Positions 25,301 through 33,113 of a stretch of 58,757 nt of DNA are shown here, one piece after another. Numbering within the stretch: the first letter of the stretch is position 1; each line of letters starts with the position of its first letter. A model generated the notes under the pieces. It saw only the letters and a program-made list of their open reading frames with translations. It made no database searches and had not been told where the DNA came from. The translations under genes and the position numbers were made by a program. The DNA comes from Bacteroidales bacterium (lineage in GTDB: Bacteria > Bacteroidota > Bacteroidia > Bacteroidales > UBA3824), in assembly GCA_017541145.1 (NCBI GenBank), contig JAFXZT010000084.1:1-58757 (forward strand). Reading direction: 5' to 3'.

Positions 25301-26360
25301 CAGTGCCGACCCAAATATCTGTACCAACAGTTTCCAACGCTCCGACACAATTGCTGCCGATTCCGTTGGGGTCGTTGGCATTGTAACCGAAATTTTCAAA
25401 TATCGAAGACTCTTTGCGAATTAGCATCAAACCTTTTTGATAAATTCCAAGCCAAAGATTGCCGTAAATATCCTGTGTAATGGAATGAATTTTTGTTTTA
25501 CTGAAATCGAAAGTTACATCAGTGGAAAGTATCGGGCGCGAAATTTTGGTACGCAAATTATATTCTTGAAGTCCCAAACCGTCAGTACCGATAAAAATTT
25601 TATCCTTGTTGAGATAGATACTACTAACGGGAAAGTCCTCTCCTATTCCGGTAAGTTTTATTTTTTCTACAGAATTGTCACTATGAATTATTGCCAAACC
25701 GTTTTTGTGTCCGGCAGCAAAAATATTACCCTTGTCATCTTCAATAAAATCACAAATATCTTCGGGTAACTCTCCAAAATTGAATTTGTTACGTTGCTTG
25801 TCAAAAACAAAATATTCTTTGCTGAAACTGCTTATCCACATCCTATTGCGAGAATCAATAAGTACTGACTGCAAGAATTTTGTTGACATCAAAGAATTGT
25901 ATTCGGAATATACAGGAATTGTATCTTTGTCAATTTGATATGTAAACAAACCGAATCCCGAAGTTGTGAGAAACAAAACTCCGTCTTTCTCAAAAATCTT
26001 GGTTACAAATGGTTTTATATTTTTGCAACCGGCATAAAACTTTATTTCCGTGAATTTTTTTTCTTGGTAATCCAATCGAAACAATCCTTTGCTTGTAGCA
26101 ACCATAAAATCTTTGTTATCAAGTTGATATACTTGATTTATATACGATTGCTCAATATCAAATGTGCCAAAATAATTACCGTCGAAAACATTCAGCCCGT
26201 CTTGAGTAGAAACCCAAATCAAACCGTTGTTATCGATAAACACATGATTAACAAGGCTATTGGACAACCCTCTTGTATAATTAAAGAGCTGTTCCGATTG
26301 TCCGAAGGTTTTAACAAATCCCCAAAAAGTTAAAACCAAAACCAGAAAAAATGTTTTCAT
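22392..26360 (-). CDS. Hybrid two-component system sensor/regulator (HTCS)
   Basis: This 1322-residue protein joins sensor, kinase, receiver and DNA-binding domains. In order: signal peptide (1-20), many beta-propeller repeats with WVGT/WVST motifs (to about 680), a Y_Y_Y domain, a membrane segment near 752-771, a histidine kinase domain with ISHEIRTPL (His796), an ATPase domain with NAVKF and DNGIGL, a receiver with ISDIMMPEMDGW (Asp1107), and a C-terminal AraC domain. HTCS proteins sense oligosaccharides in the periplasm and activate polysaccharide genes. Next to xylBA and a GH51 gene, arabinoxylan fragments are a likely signal. Its ATG directly follows the TAG of the GntR gene. Confidence 0.97.
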   Translation of the reverse strand: MKTFFLVLVLTFWGFVKTFGQSEQLFNYTRGLSNSLVNHVFIDNNGLIWVSTQDGLNVFDGNYFGTFDIEQSYINQVYQLDNKDFMVATSKGLFRLDYQEKKFTEIKFYAGCKNIKPFVTKIFEKDGVLFLTTSGFGLFTYQIDKDTIPVYSEYNSLMSTKFLQSVLIDSRNRMWISSFSKEYFVFDKQRNKFNFGELPEDICDFIEDDKGNIFAAGHKNGLAIIHSDNSVEKIKLTGIGEDFPVSSIYLNKDKIFIGTDGLGLQEYNLRTKISRPILSTDVTFDFSKTKIHSITQDIYGNLWLGIYQKGLMLIRKESSIFENFGYNANDPNGIGSNCVGALETVGTDIWVGTEGDGIYIIDVERKVTHLILKNEYGENVLSNIVSLYNQDNKYMWVGTYNAGFFKLDIPSRKTLKVYHSDCDRISRLISSSDGKLWFTSYGGGVGNFNPSTGEFTMGIVDNPSWANCLAFDRFGNFWMATCDGLWFSDKSLTSSKHYTVDNHYVKDNTVNFVLTDNNNLVWAGTNKGVMILNPTTDDRRYLLENKTISAMVRDTLGFVWISSLDGLYRYDYDNDKLLYFRESDGLLGNEFSRGAGILAPDGMACFGGNMGVTHIKTDNLVDSINVGNILIHRLIVNSKEVRPGDRPGHKAILSKSILETDTIYLHESDNIFTLLFCTSNPAKLGQTTFRYRMIGFDDTFITCSNRNFRAIYTNLESGTYTFEVIANIGTEESEPKRLTIIISPYWYKTVGAKILFGIGILMFIFLVLEFFKESIRRKQSEQINEMKMQFFINISHEIRTPLTLIIDPLEKLLARKNVDPQTNALYKTMQINSRRILRLVSQLLDLRKIDKHQVMMKFGKTELCSFVAEIVESCQPLLESKEITLCMTNNRNNEIYAWIDPENFEKIILNLISNAVKFTPIGGEIDIDIDEQPDKNKIVLSITDNGIGLNPEELEKIFERFYQVKSAQTRYTTGTGVGLHLAKYLTELHKGKLYAENREDKQGSRFVIELQMGCEHLPKSDLIEESTIISTPLKKPLEALPKESIQKNTESKPTRTRSLVFVVDDEESIRQYLQEQFSQHYDVMSFPNGKLALDNVLSEKPDLIISDIMMPEMDGWAFCKKLKRDFHTNHIPVILLTALTDEKSRSLGIEIGADMYMEKPFNTEFLLKVAKNLIENRKKIVDNVTNKAENFNIENIQMKSQDEILMQKVMQIIKDKISDRNLNVEMLADAIGISRVHLHRKIKEITGLTARDFLKNIKMKQASYLLTDKSLTISEIAYAVGYSNPAHFSSSFKAFYGISPLAYSQREKENIPDTGSTDHPNA

Positions 26361-27368
26361 CTATAGAGAATTTCTCTGTAATATTTTTGTAGGTATCTTC
26401 AAATCAACAATTTCAGTATGTTGATTCAAAACAAATTCAGCAGCCTTTTGACCCATTTCTTTGAAATCGGTACTCAAAACAGTAATTCCGCCGTTTACAT
26501 ATTTCTTCATCGGAGTTTCGTTGTAACTGATTACGCCGATACTCTTTCCGAGAATCAGACCTTTCAACTGACATTGGTCAAGAAACATCGCAAGTGTACG
26601 GTCACTTACCAACAAATACAATTCACCGAATTTAATATCAAATTGTTGCGACGAATATAATATCTGACTGTTAATCTCATAATCACAACAAAACTTTTGA
26701 AAATAATCAATAGTTTCTTTCGGGTGATCAGTAAATTCAGGATACAAGAAAATAAATTTCTCATATTTTTTGATTTTATCAACATTTTCAGCCAAAGCAT
26801 CGTAAACAGCTTGACCAAAATCTTGCCAAACCTTGCTTACGCCGTTTCTTGCATGAATATTCCAGTCGATAAGAAGAAGTTTTTCCCTCGGTATCTTACT
26901 TACAATCTTTTCGATACGAGGATTATCAAAATTCATAATCACATATTTGCTGTAATGTCCCAACGATTCTTTTACAGCATTTTCAAACACATTAATATTA
27001 TAGTGATGAAATCTGATATCCAAAGGAATATCCGGCGGAAGAGCTTTTCTGAAACTGTGATAAAGCACCTCTTTGTATGCTTTGAAAGTATCCAACAAAA
27101 GAAAAACCTTACATTCGGGTTTACTTACAAAATATCCTCTGTTGGGTACACTCTCTATTAAACCGTGTTTTTTAAGAATAGTGTACGCCTTATAAATAGT
27201 ATCACGGCTGAGATTGCAACCACGGCTCATTTCATTTACCGAAGGAAGTATCTCACCCTGTTTGATAGTGCCGTCCTGAATGGCTGAAGTAATAGCTTCC
27301 TCTATCTGCTTATACTTGAGATTCTGATCGTTAAGATCAATAATAGTCTTAAAAAAATCTATAGTCAT
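26361..27368 (-). CDS. GntR-family regulator with periplasmic-binding-like sensor domain
   Basis: The 335-residue protein has an N-terminal GntR winged helix (GEILPSVNEMSRGCNLSRDTIYKAY, quoted in part, residues about 38-63) followed by a LacI-like sugar-binding domain that ends GQKAAEFVLNQ. In Bacteroidota such proteins repress pentose genes until the free sugar binds. Its stop codon directly abuts the HTCS start, so the two regulators are made from one transcript. It is divergent from the GH51 gene, and a 16-bp palindrome in the shared region is a plausible operator. The ligand could be arabinose or xylose. Confidence 0.92.
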   Translation of the reverse strand: MTIDFFKTIIDLNDQNLKYKQIEEAITSAIQDGTIKQGEILPSVNEMSRGCNLSRDTIYKAYTILKKHGLIESVPNRGYFVSKPECKVFLLLDTFKAYKEVLYHSFRKALPPDIPLDIRFHHYNINVFENAVKESLGHYSKYVIMNFDNPRIEKIVSKIPREKLLLIDWNIHARNGVSKVWQDFGQAVYDALAENVDKIKKYEKFIFLYPEFTDHPKETIDYFQKFCCDYEINSQILYSSQQFDIKFGELYLLVSDRTLAMFLDQCQLKGLILGKSIGVISYNETPMKKYVNGGITVLSTDFKEMGQKAAEFVLNQHTEIVDLKIPTKILQRNSL

Positions 27369-27389
27369 ATACCTGTGCTGTTCTGTTCT

Positions 27390-27469
27390 GCAAATTTAAA
27401 AAAATATTTTTGAAAAATAACTGTTATCTCAATAATTTTTGTTACTTTTAAACCGATTTTTAAAAATCG
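27390..27469. promoter_or_regulatory. GntR/GH51 divergent control region with palindrome
   Basis: TAAATTTGC on the minus strand (27390-27398) is the -7 element for the GntR-HTCS operon. CGATTTTTAAAAATCG (27454-27469) is a perfect 16-bp palindrome, 33 nt before the GH51 ATG. No good TAnnTTTG is visible for the GH51 gene, which may need an activator. Confidence 0.55.
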
Positions 27470-27502
27470 TTTATTTTAATATTTAAATACCAAACAAGCA
27501 TA

Positions 27503-29038
27503 ATGAAAAAATCATTGATTTTAGCAACGGCATTGGCATTAACCATGTCGGCATCAGCTCAAACCGAGCTCAAAACTGCCGGAAAGACAGCTTACAAACT
27601 TCCGGCAGAACTTCAGGGTCAATTTGCAGAACATCTCGGACGTTGTATTTACGACGGCATTTGGGTAGGAAAAGATTCCAAAATTCCAAACATCAACGGT
27701 TACAGAAAAGACGTAGTAGAAGCATTCAAAGAATTGCAGATTCCGGTATTACGTTGGCCGGGCGGATGTTTTGCTGATACATATCATTGGCGCGACGGCG
27801 TTGGTCCTGCCGGCGAAAGACCTGCTATCAAAAACGTTTTCTGGGGCGGAACTATGGAAGACAACTCTTTCGGTACAGATGAATTTTTCCAACTCTGCGA
27901 ACTCATCGGTTGCAAAACTTACCTTTCTGCCAACGTCGGTTCAGGTACTGTAAAAGATATGAACGATTGGTTGGAATACATCACAGGTACAGAAGATTGC
28001 CCTAACGTTAATCTCCGTAAAGCAAACGGTAGAGAAAAACCTTACAAAATTGATTACCTCGGTATCGGTAACGAATCTTGGGGCTGCGGCGGCAACATGA
28101 CTCCGGAATATTACGCTCAACTCTACAGACAATACTCAGGATACGCTCACCTCTATTCCAACAATCAATATCCGGTAAGAGTAGTTTCAGGTGCAAACGC
28201 ATTCGATTTCAATTGGACCGACGTCCTGATGAAATACACCAAAAACAATGCAGAACACATCTCTGTACACTACTACACACTTCCGACAGAAGATTGGGGC
28301 GTAAAAGGTGCATCAACAGATTTTAGTGAAGATCACTATTGGTCAACAATCAACGCATGTCTCAAAATGGATTCCCTCATCGTAAACCACCTCAAAGTAA
28401 TGGACAAATACGATGCAGAAGGCAAAATTAAACTTGACGTAGATGAATGGGGCGTTTGGACAGACCAACTTCCGGGTTCAGTTCCTGGTTACCTCTATCA
28501 ACAAAACACAATGCGTGACGCACTTGTAGCAAGCAACACATTCGATATTTTCCACCACTACGGCAAAAGACTCGGTATGTGCAACATCGCTCAGATTGTA
28601 AACGTATTGCAAGCAATGGTAATGACCGAAGGTGACAAAATGATAAAGACTCCTACATACTATGTATTCAAGATGTACGCCGTACACCAAGACGCTGACT
28701 ATATTCCCGTAGAATTCAACTCTCCGAAATATACATACAACGGCAAAAGCGTACCGGCATTGTCAGTAACATTGTCAAAGAAAAACGGTAAATACCATCT
28801 CACAGTTTCCAACAACGATCCAAAAGTAAAGAACACAATTACATTGGATCTCAACAAAATAGGTGCAAAAGCAATCGCAAAACAAGAAATAATTTCAGCA
28901 GCAAAATTCAGCGATTACAACCATTTTGGTCAACCGGAAACTATCAATATCAAAACTTTCAACGGTGCATCAGTTAAGAAAGGCACACTCAGTGCAACAC
29001 TTCCTCCATTGAGCATCGTTACAATTGAATTGCAATAA
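27503..29038 (+). CDS. Secreted GH51 alpha-L-arabinofuranosidase
   Basis: The 511-residue protein has a signal peptide (cleavage after ASAQ, residue 20). GNESWGCGG gives the acid/base Glu191 and DVDEWGVW the nucleophile Glu315, both characteristic of GH51 in the GH-A clan. The C-terminal part is the usual beta-sandwich. It would release terminal arabinose from arabinoxylan or arabinan oligosaccharides in the periplasm. It stands divergent from the GntR-HTCS operon and next to xylBA, which marks this as a pentose-use locus. A terminator follows at 29083. Confidence 0.96.
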   Translation: MKKSLILATALALTMSASAQTELKTAGKTAYKLPAELQGQFAEHLGRCIYDGIWVGKDSKIPNINGYRKDVVEAFKELQIPVLRWPGGCFADTYHWRDGVGPAGERPAIKNVFWGGTMEDNSFGTDEFFQLCELIGCKTYLSANVGSGTVKDMNDWLEYITGTEDCPNVNLRKANGREKPYKIDYLGIGNESWGCGGNMTPEYYAQLYRQYSGYAHLYSNNQYPVRVVSGANAFDFNWTDVLMKYTKNNAEHISVHYYTLPTEDWGVKGASTDFSEDHYWSTINACLKMDSLIVNHLKVMDKYDAEGKIKLDVDEWGVWTDQLPGSVPGYLYQQNTMRDALVASNTFDIFHHYGKRLGMCNIAQIVNVLQAMVMTEGDKMIKTPTYYVFKMYAVHQDADYIPVEFNSPKYTYNGKSVPALSVTLSKKNGKYHLTVSNNDPKVKNTITLDLNKIGAKAIAKQEIISAAKFSDYNHFGQPETINIKTFNGASVKKGTLSATLPPLSIVTIELQ

Positions 29039-29082
29039 TCAGCAATCAATTAGAAAGTTAAAAATATATTGTAACAAAGATC

Positions 29083-29122
29083 AATCCCTCTTGATACAGT
29101 GATGTGTTAGGAGGGATTTTTA
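29083..29122 (+). terminator. Terminator after the GH51 gene
   Basis: AATCCCTC (29083-29090) pairs with GAGGGATT (29111-29118), followed by TTT. Confidence 0.65.
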
Positions 29123-29241
29123 TGATATGACATCTTTTTATTAACAATTGTTGAATCAAACAGGAACTCAAAGAAGAAAAATAATACAAATAAAGCGAAA
29201 AAAAGTTAATACACAATAGCAATACAGACAAAAAAAAATAA

Positions 29242-29250
29242 TACATTTGT
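29242..29250 (+). promoter_or_regulatory. -7 promoter element of the gene at 29260
   Basis: TACATTTGT ends 9 nt before the ATG, so the leader would be very short. Confidence 0.5.
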
Positions 29251-29259
29251 CACAAAATT

Positions 29260-30360
29260 ATGGGGAAAAAGAAAATAGAAAAAGAAAAAATTAAAAATAC
29301 CAAACAAATGAAAGTATCATTCAACAACCTCATTGAAGGCAACAGATTGCTTGTAATACTATGTTCGGTAGCAATAATCGCTAATATAATTGTTGCAGCA
29401 ATATTTAGCGGTAACCGGGAAAATACTGCAACAATAACAGCATGCAGCAATATAGTAACGGTAATATTAATGACATTAATTTACCGTCCGTTGAAAGGTA
29501 TGCTCAAAAACAAAGCAAATCAAGACCTCAACAACGAATTAAAACGTGAAGACTTCCTTTTCACGCAACGAAACCAATTGGAAACCGACTACAAAGAATT
29601 AAAAATCAACTACGAAAAAATCCAAAAAGAAAACGAATATCTTGACCAAGAACTATTTTGGATAAAATCTCTTGCCGGAATGAACGAAGATGCACTTCCT
29701 GACATGAAAACCGAAACCATCATCGTAGAAAAAGCACAAAACATACTTCGGGAAGAAATAGTAAGAGAAAACGAATACGGAAAAGACATCGACAAAAACA
29801 GCAAACTCAATCCGTTCGGTAAAGACAAAGGCGAACAAAAAGTATTATTCGCAAAAAATTATCACGGCAAAACCAAAATCGGCATCAACATCACGCAAAT
29901 AAGCTTCTTGAGAAAAGATGACAAAATCTATCTTGAAGGTGTAAATTTTGTGAATACCGATGCCAATGTCACATATCCGGACGATGAAACAAATATAAAC
30001 CGCTGTTTAATTGTTAATACAGAAAACAATGAAATTCTGAGCATTAACAACAGCAGCAAATACGACGATTTCAAGAATTGGTATCGAAAAGCAATGGACG
30101 AAAGATTTCTTAACAGTTTTAGAAGCGATGTTATGGATGCATGCACAGCCTACACAACAGCTCTAAAAGAGACATTGAAAGACAGATTCCAAAATATCGA
30201 ATTTGTTGACAGTTGCTTTGCCAACCGCTCAGACCTAAAAGGGTACGAAATATTCCCGATTAAAAAAAGTCACGATGCCGACATCATACAACTAACATAT
30301 TGTATCCAAATGATTACCAACGCATTCACCAAAGTAATGGAAAACAATCACAAAAACTAA
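29260..30360 (+). CDS. Hypothetical protein with two membrane segments and coiled coil
   Basis: The 366-residue protein has a very basic N-terminus (MGKKKIEKEKIKNTK), two hydrophobic segments at about residues 30-50 and 60-77, a heptad-rich coiled coil from about 85 to 135 (LNNELKREDFLFTQRNQLE, quoted in part) and a soluble C-terminal domain. I do not recognise the domain. The layout suggests an inner-membrane protein with a long cytoplasmic part. Its stop lies 2 nt from the 3' end of the convergent gene at 30363. Confidence 0.75.
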   Translation: MGKKKIEKEKIKNTKQMKVSFNNLIEGNRLLVILCSVAIIANIIVAAIFSGNRENTATITACSNIVTVILMTLIYRPLKGMLKNKANQDLNNELKREDFLFTQRNQLETDYKELKINYEKIQKENEYLDQELFWIKSLAGMNEDALPDMKTETIIVEKAQNILREEIVRENEYGKDIDKNSKLNPFGKDKGEQKVLFAKNYHGKTKIGINITQISFLRKDDKIYLEGVNFVNTDANVTYPDDETNINRCLIVNTENNEILSINNSSKYDDFKNWYRKAMDERFLNSFRSDVMDACTAYTTALKETLKDRFQNIEFVDSCFANRSDLKGYEIFPIKKSHDADIIQLTYCIQMITNAFTKVMENNHKN

Positions 30361-30362
30361 AT

Positions 30363-31241
30363 TCAACTCAATCCGGCAGAATCGCCACGGAAATCTAAAC
30401 AAGATGTATTGTCCCTACCCGCAACCTTAGCATCAAAACCATAAGGCATAACATCATCAGTTACATCATCCTCAGAATCAATTGAATCATCGGTAATTAC
30501 ATCATTCTCAGAATCATCATCATCACAATCTGAGGTTATATTATAACATCTGTTGATACCATTCCATGCCAAAAGCTCATTAATAGTTTTTACAATCATT
30601 TGACATCTTTCATCACCCATCTCCGCCTTCAAAGAAATAAAATCAACCAACAACTTATAAGACACCTCAGCCTGAAGTCTTGCATCACCAACTTTGTGCT
30701 TACGATAAGCCCTCAAATCATTACGTTCAGCAACAACATCTTCAATTCTTACAATCAGATTATCAATCACATCAATAATGTCATCGTCACCAGAATTCTC
30801 TAAAACAGATTTTTGAATACGCTCATGCACAGCCGATATTACCAACTTGATAATACCAAGATTAGTATAAAGACTTTGAGATTTCGGTATAGTAATATTG
30901 TCAACAACATCGTTAACAACAGCCGCTATCTCCCTAATAGGCGCATCTTTAGCAATAATCGAAAACGGAAAATATACAACACTCCTTGCAATCTGTTTCA
31001 ATTCTACATATTTTTTACGCAGATTATCATACAGAGATTTCAAATCAGCGGTTTGCTCTTGAGTTGACTTTATATTTAACGTTGACTTATATACTTCGAT
31101 ATCGCGTTCCAAATTATCGCGCAACATCATGATGTCTTTATCAGAAGAAAACTCCGTTTCTTTCTGAACTGAGTGCATAAAGACAAATGCTTCTACATTG
31201 TTTAGATGTCTCAGATTCTTTTTTATTTGAAATGTTCTCAT
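30363..31241 (-). CDS. Hypothetical protein, possibly DUF6261 family
   Basis: From the ATG at 31241 the protein has 292 residues, mostly helical, without signal peptide. The pattern of an N-terminal LRHLNNVEAFVFM region and a conserved RAYRKHKVGDARLQAEVSYK stretch resembles a helical family common in Bacteroidales (DUF6261), but I hold this loosely. The C-terminal 60 residues are an acidic, Asp/Ser-rich tail (DCDDDDSENDV). The start was chosen by the -7 element at 31271; the frame to 31274 would begin inside it. Confidence 0.7.
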   Translation of the reverse strand: MRTFQIKKNLRHLNNVEAFVFMHSVQKETEFSSDKDIMMLRDNLERDIEVYKSTLNIKSTQEQTADLKSLYDNLRKKYVELKQIARSVVYFPFSIIAKDAPIREIAAVVNDVVDNITIPKSQSLYTNLGIIKLVISAVHERIQKSVLENSGDDDIIDVIDNLIVRIEDVVAERNDLRAYRKHKVGDARLQAEVSYKLLVDFISLKAEMGDERCQMIVKTINELLAWNGINRCYNITSDCDDDDSENDVITDDSIDSEDDVTDDVMPYGFDAKVAGRDNTSCLDFRGDSAGLS

Positions 31242-31270
31242 AATTCTAAAAATTTTAAATAAGTTGTGGC

Positions 31271-31279
31271 ACAAAGATA
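31271..31279 (-). promoter_or_regulatory. -7 promoter element of the gene ending at 30363
   Basis: The minus strand reads TATCTTTGT, 29 nt before the ATG at 31241. Confidence 0.6.
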
Positions 31280-31517
31280 AACAATTTATTTGAAAATTCC
31301 AAATTTTATATATTCTATGACTTAATTTTCGTAGTAAAATATAAGAAAATAATTAAGAATTTCAATAAAAAACGCCTTTATACCCTATTCTAATGCATAT
31401 AATCATCAAGATGTTAAAAAAATATAAAAGTTCATTATTAAATTAATTACTATACAATACTTTAGTAATTTTTGCACAAAAGTATCACTTGTAAACTTCT
31501 GGTATTCGATGTTTTTT

Positions 31518-31742
31518 CACGATTGAATTTATAATGAATAGGGGGTATTCGTTAAAATATCTTAACTGAATTAACAACGAATACGGGGTATTTGTTAATT
31601 TTACTTAATTGAATTTGTAATGAATATGTGGTATTTATCTGTTATTCACGATTGAATTTGTAATGAATACGGGGTATTTATCAGTTATTCACGATTGAAT
31701 TTGTAATGAATACGGGGTATTTGTCTGTTATTCACGATTGAA
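31518..31742. repeat. Tandem array of a 43-bp unit (five copies plus a partial)
   Basis: Units start at 31518, 31561, 31604, 31647, 31690 and 31733, an exact 43-bp period. Copies 4 and 5 are nearly identical; earlier copies have drifted. Each contains ATTGAATTTGTAATGAATA and a GGGGTATT core. There are no unique spacers. The rest of the 31280-31886 gap has no gene that I can see. Confidence 0.85.
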
Positions 31743-31759
31743 ATAATTTTAATATCGCA

Positions 31760-31822
31760 GCCGCGACGCGGCGACATAAAATAACCGGAGATGTTGTCGG
31801 TTACGACAATAACCCCCGGTTA
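31760..31822. repeat. GC-rich palindrome and nested hairpin
   Basis: GCCGCGACGCGGC (31760-31772) is a 13-nt palindrome. TAACCGG (31782-31788) pairs with CCGGTTA (31816-31822), with an inner TTGTCG/CGACAA pairing. Together they form a folded element downstream of the minus-strand gene at 31887. Confidence 0.55.
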
Positions 31823-31886
31823 TAAATATAGGTTACAACATCATGTACAACGTCTAAACAACAACGTCTCACCTTAATTCAAAATT

Positions 31887-32990
31887 TTAATCCACATATT
31901 TGTAAACTATTTTGATTTTCTTTGTAAGTGATTTCTCGCCTTTTTTGTCAAAAAGATCTTGATCATGACGTAAAATATGTGTAATATTTCCTTCATAAGT
32001 ATATGTAGCATCAAAATCCGGATTAGTAGTTGTTCCATTGACAATAGATTCAGTAAGAGGTCGTTTTAACTCGTCATAAGTACATTTTTGTTCCATGCCC
32101 ATAATCTTAGAGTATACAAGTTTATCTAAGTTTTCATCCAAATACTTCACCTTAAAACCGAATATCTCTTTTGTAAAGTTCTTATAATCATAAGTAAAGC
32201 CATCACCCGACAACAAACGCCATTTTTTATCATATTTGTATTTTGACGTATAAACCAATACTCCATCTTCGTAATTATATCTTGTTTTAATACTATCATT
32301 GGAATAATAATCATATTCCTCCCACGAGTTGTCTTTTTGCGGGTCATGGTGCAGATCTTTGGTAGATTTCAGTTTTTTGAAATTATTGTCGTAATATACT
32401 TCTTCTTTACCTCTTAAATAGAAATTACTTGTATCAATTCTAATGGAGTCACGATATCTTTCATATAACGTTGTTTTAGTTTTTCCTTCGTAAATATATT
32501 TTTCAACATTTGTCCAACCGGGTTGAAAATTATTATACATCTCGATGCACAAACCTTTATCATTATACTTTTTTACAAGATGTGATTCAATTTCAGCCGA
32601 AAACAAAGCCCGCCAAAAACCAAGTGAATATGTGCCAAAATTATAACCGAATGTATGGAATACTGTTCTTTCTACAAGATCACCATTCTGATTATACTTT
32701 TCTTCCTTTACTTTTTTTCTTTCACCATCTTCAGTGATATATACACACTTAGTATATTTATCTTCCCAAATAAACTCATACGTCATTGCATCGGCAGTAT
32801 CATTTTCAAAATAAACTACTTTTGCAAGACTATCACCATCATAAGTGTAATAACAATGCTCCTGCCTAATTAATGAATCTTTATTAAACACTTCCACATG
32901 TTCTTCAAGTGGCTTTTTATAATCAATTTCTTTACTACCGCAAGCCACAAATGTACAAAGAGCAAGTAAGATAAAAATTTTATTTTTCAT
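31887..32990 (-). CDS. Lipoprotein with YD-like repeats, function unknown
   Basis: The 367-residue protein has a lipoprotein signal (FVACGSKE, Cys at about residue 17). The mature part is a series of strand-like repeats rich in Tyr, Asp, Lys and Glu (YYTYDGDSLAKVVYF, KEEKYNQNGDLVERTVF, KYKYDKKWRLLSGDGF), similar in style to YD or RHS-like beta repeats seen in Bacteroidota surface lipoproteins. I do not assign a function. A -7 element (TAAATTTGT) lies at 33023-33031 on the minus strand. Confidence 0.75.
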   Translation of the reverse strand: MKNKIFILLALCTFVACGSKEIDYKKPLEEHVEVFNKDSLIRQEHCYYTYDGDSLAKVVYFENDTADAMTYEFIWEDKYTKCVYITEDGERKKVKEEKYNQNGDLVERTVFHTFGYNFGTYSLGFWRALFSAEIESHLVKKYNDKGLCIEMYNNFQPGWTNVEKYIYEGKTKTTLYERYRDSIRIDTSNFYLRGKEEVYYDNNFKKLKSTKDLHHDPQKDNSWEEYDYYSNDSIKTRYNYEDGVLVYTSKYKYDKKWRLLSGDGFTYDYKNFTKEIFGFKVKYLDENLDKLVYSKIMGMEQKCTYDELKRPLTESIVNGTTTNPDFDATYTYEGNITHILRHDQDLFDKKGEKSLTKKIKIVYKYVD

Positions 32991-33113
32991 TCTGCTTTTA
33001 TTTTTTTATTATTATACAATAAACAAATTTATATGTTGTTAAAAAATACTTCCGGATTGAGTTTTTATTTTAAAGCCAATCCGGAGGTATAAAAGATGTT
33101 AGAACAAAAAAAT

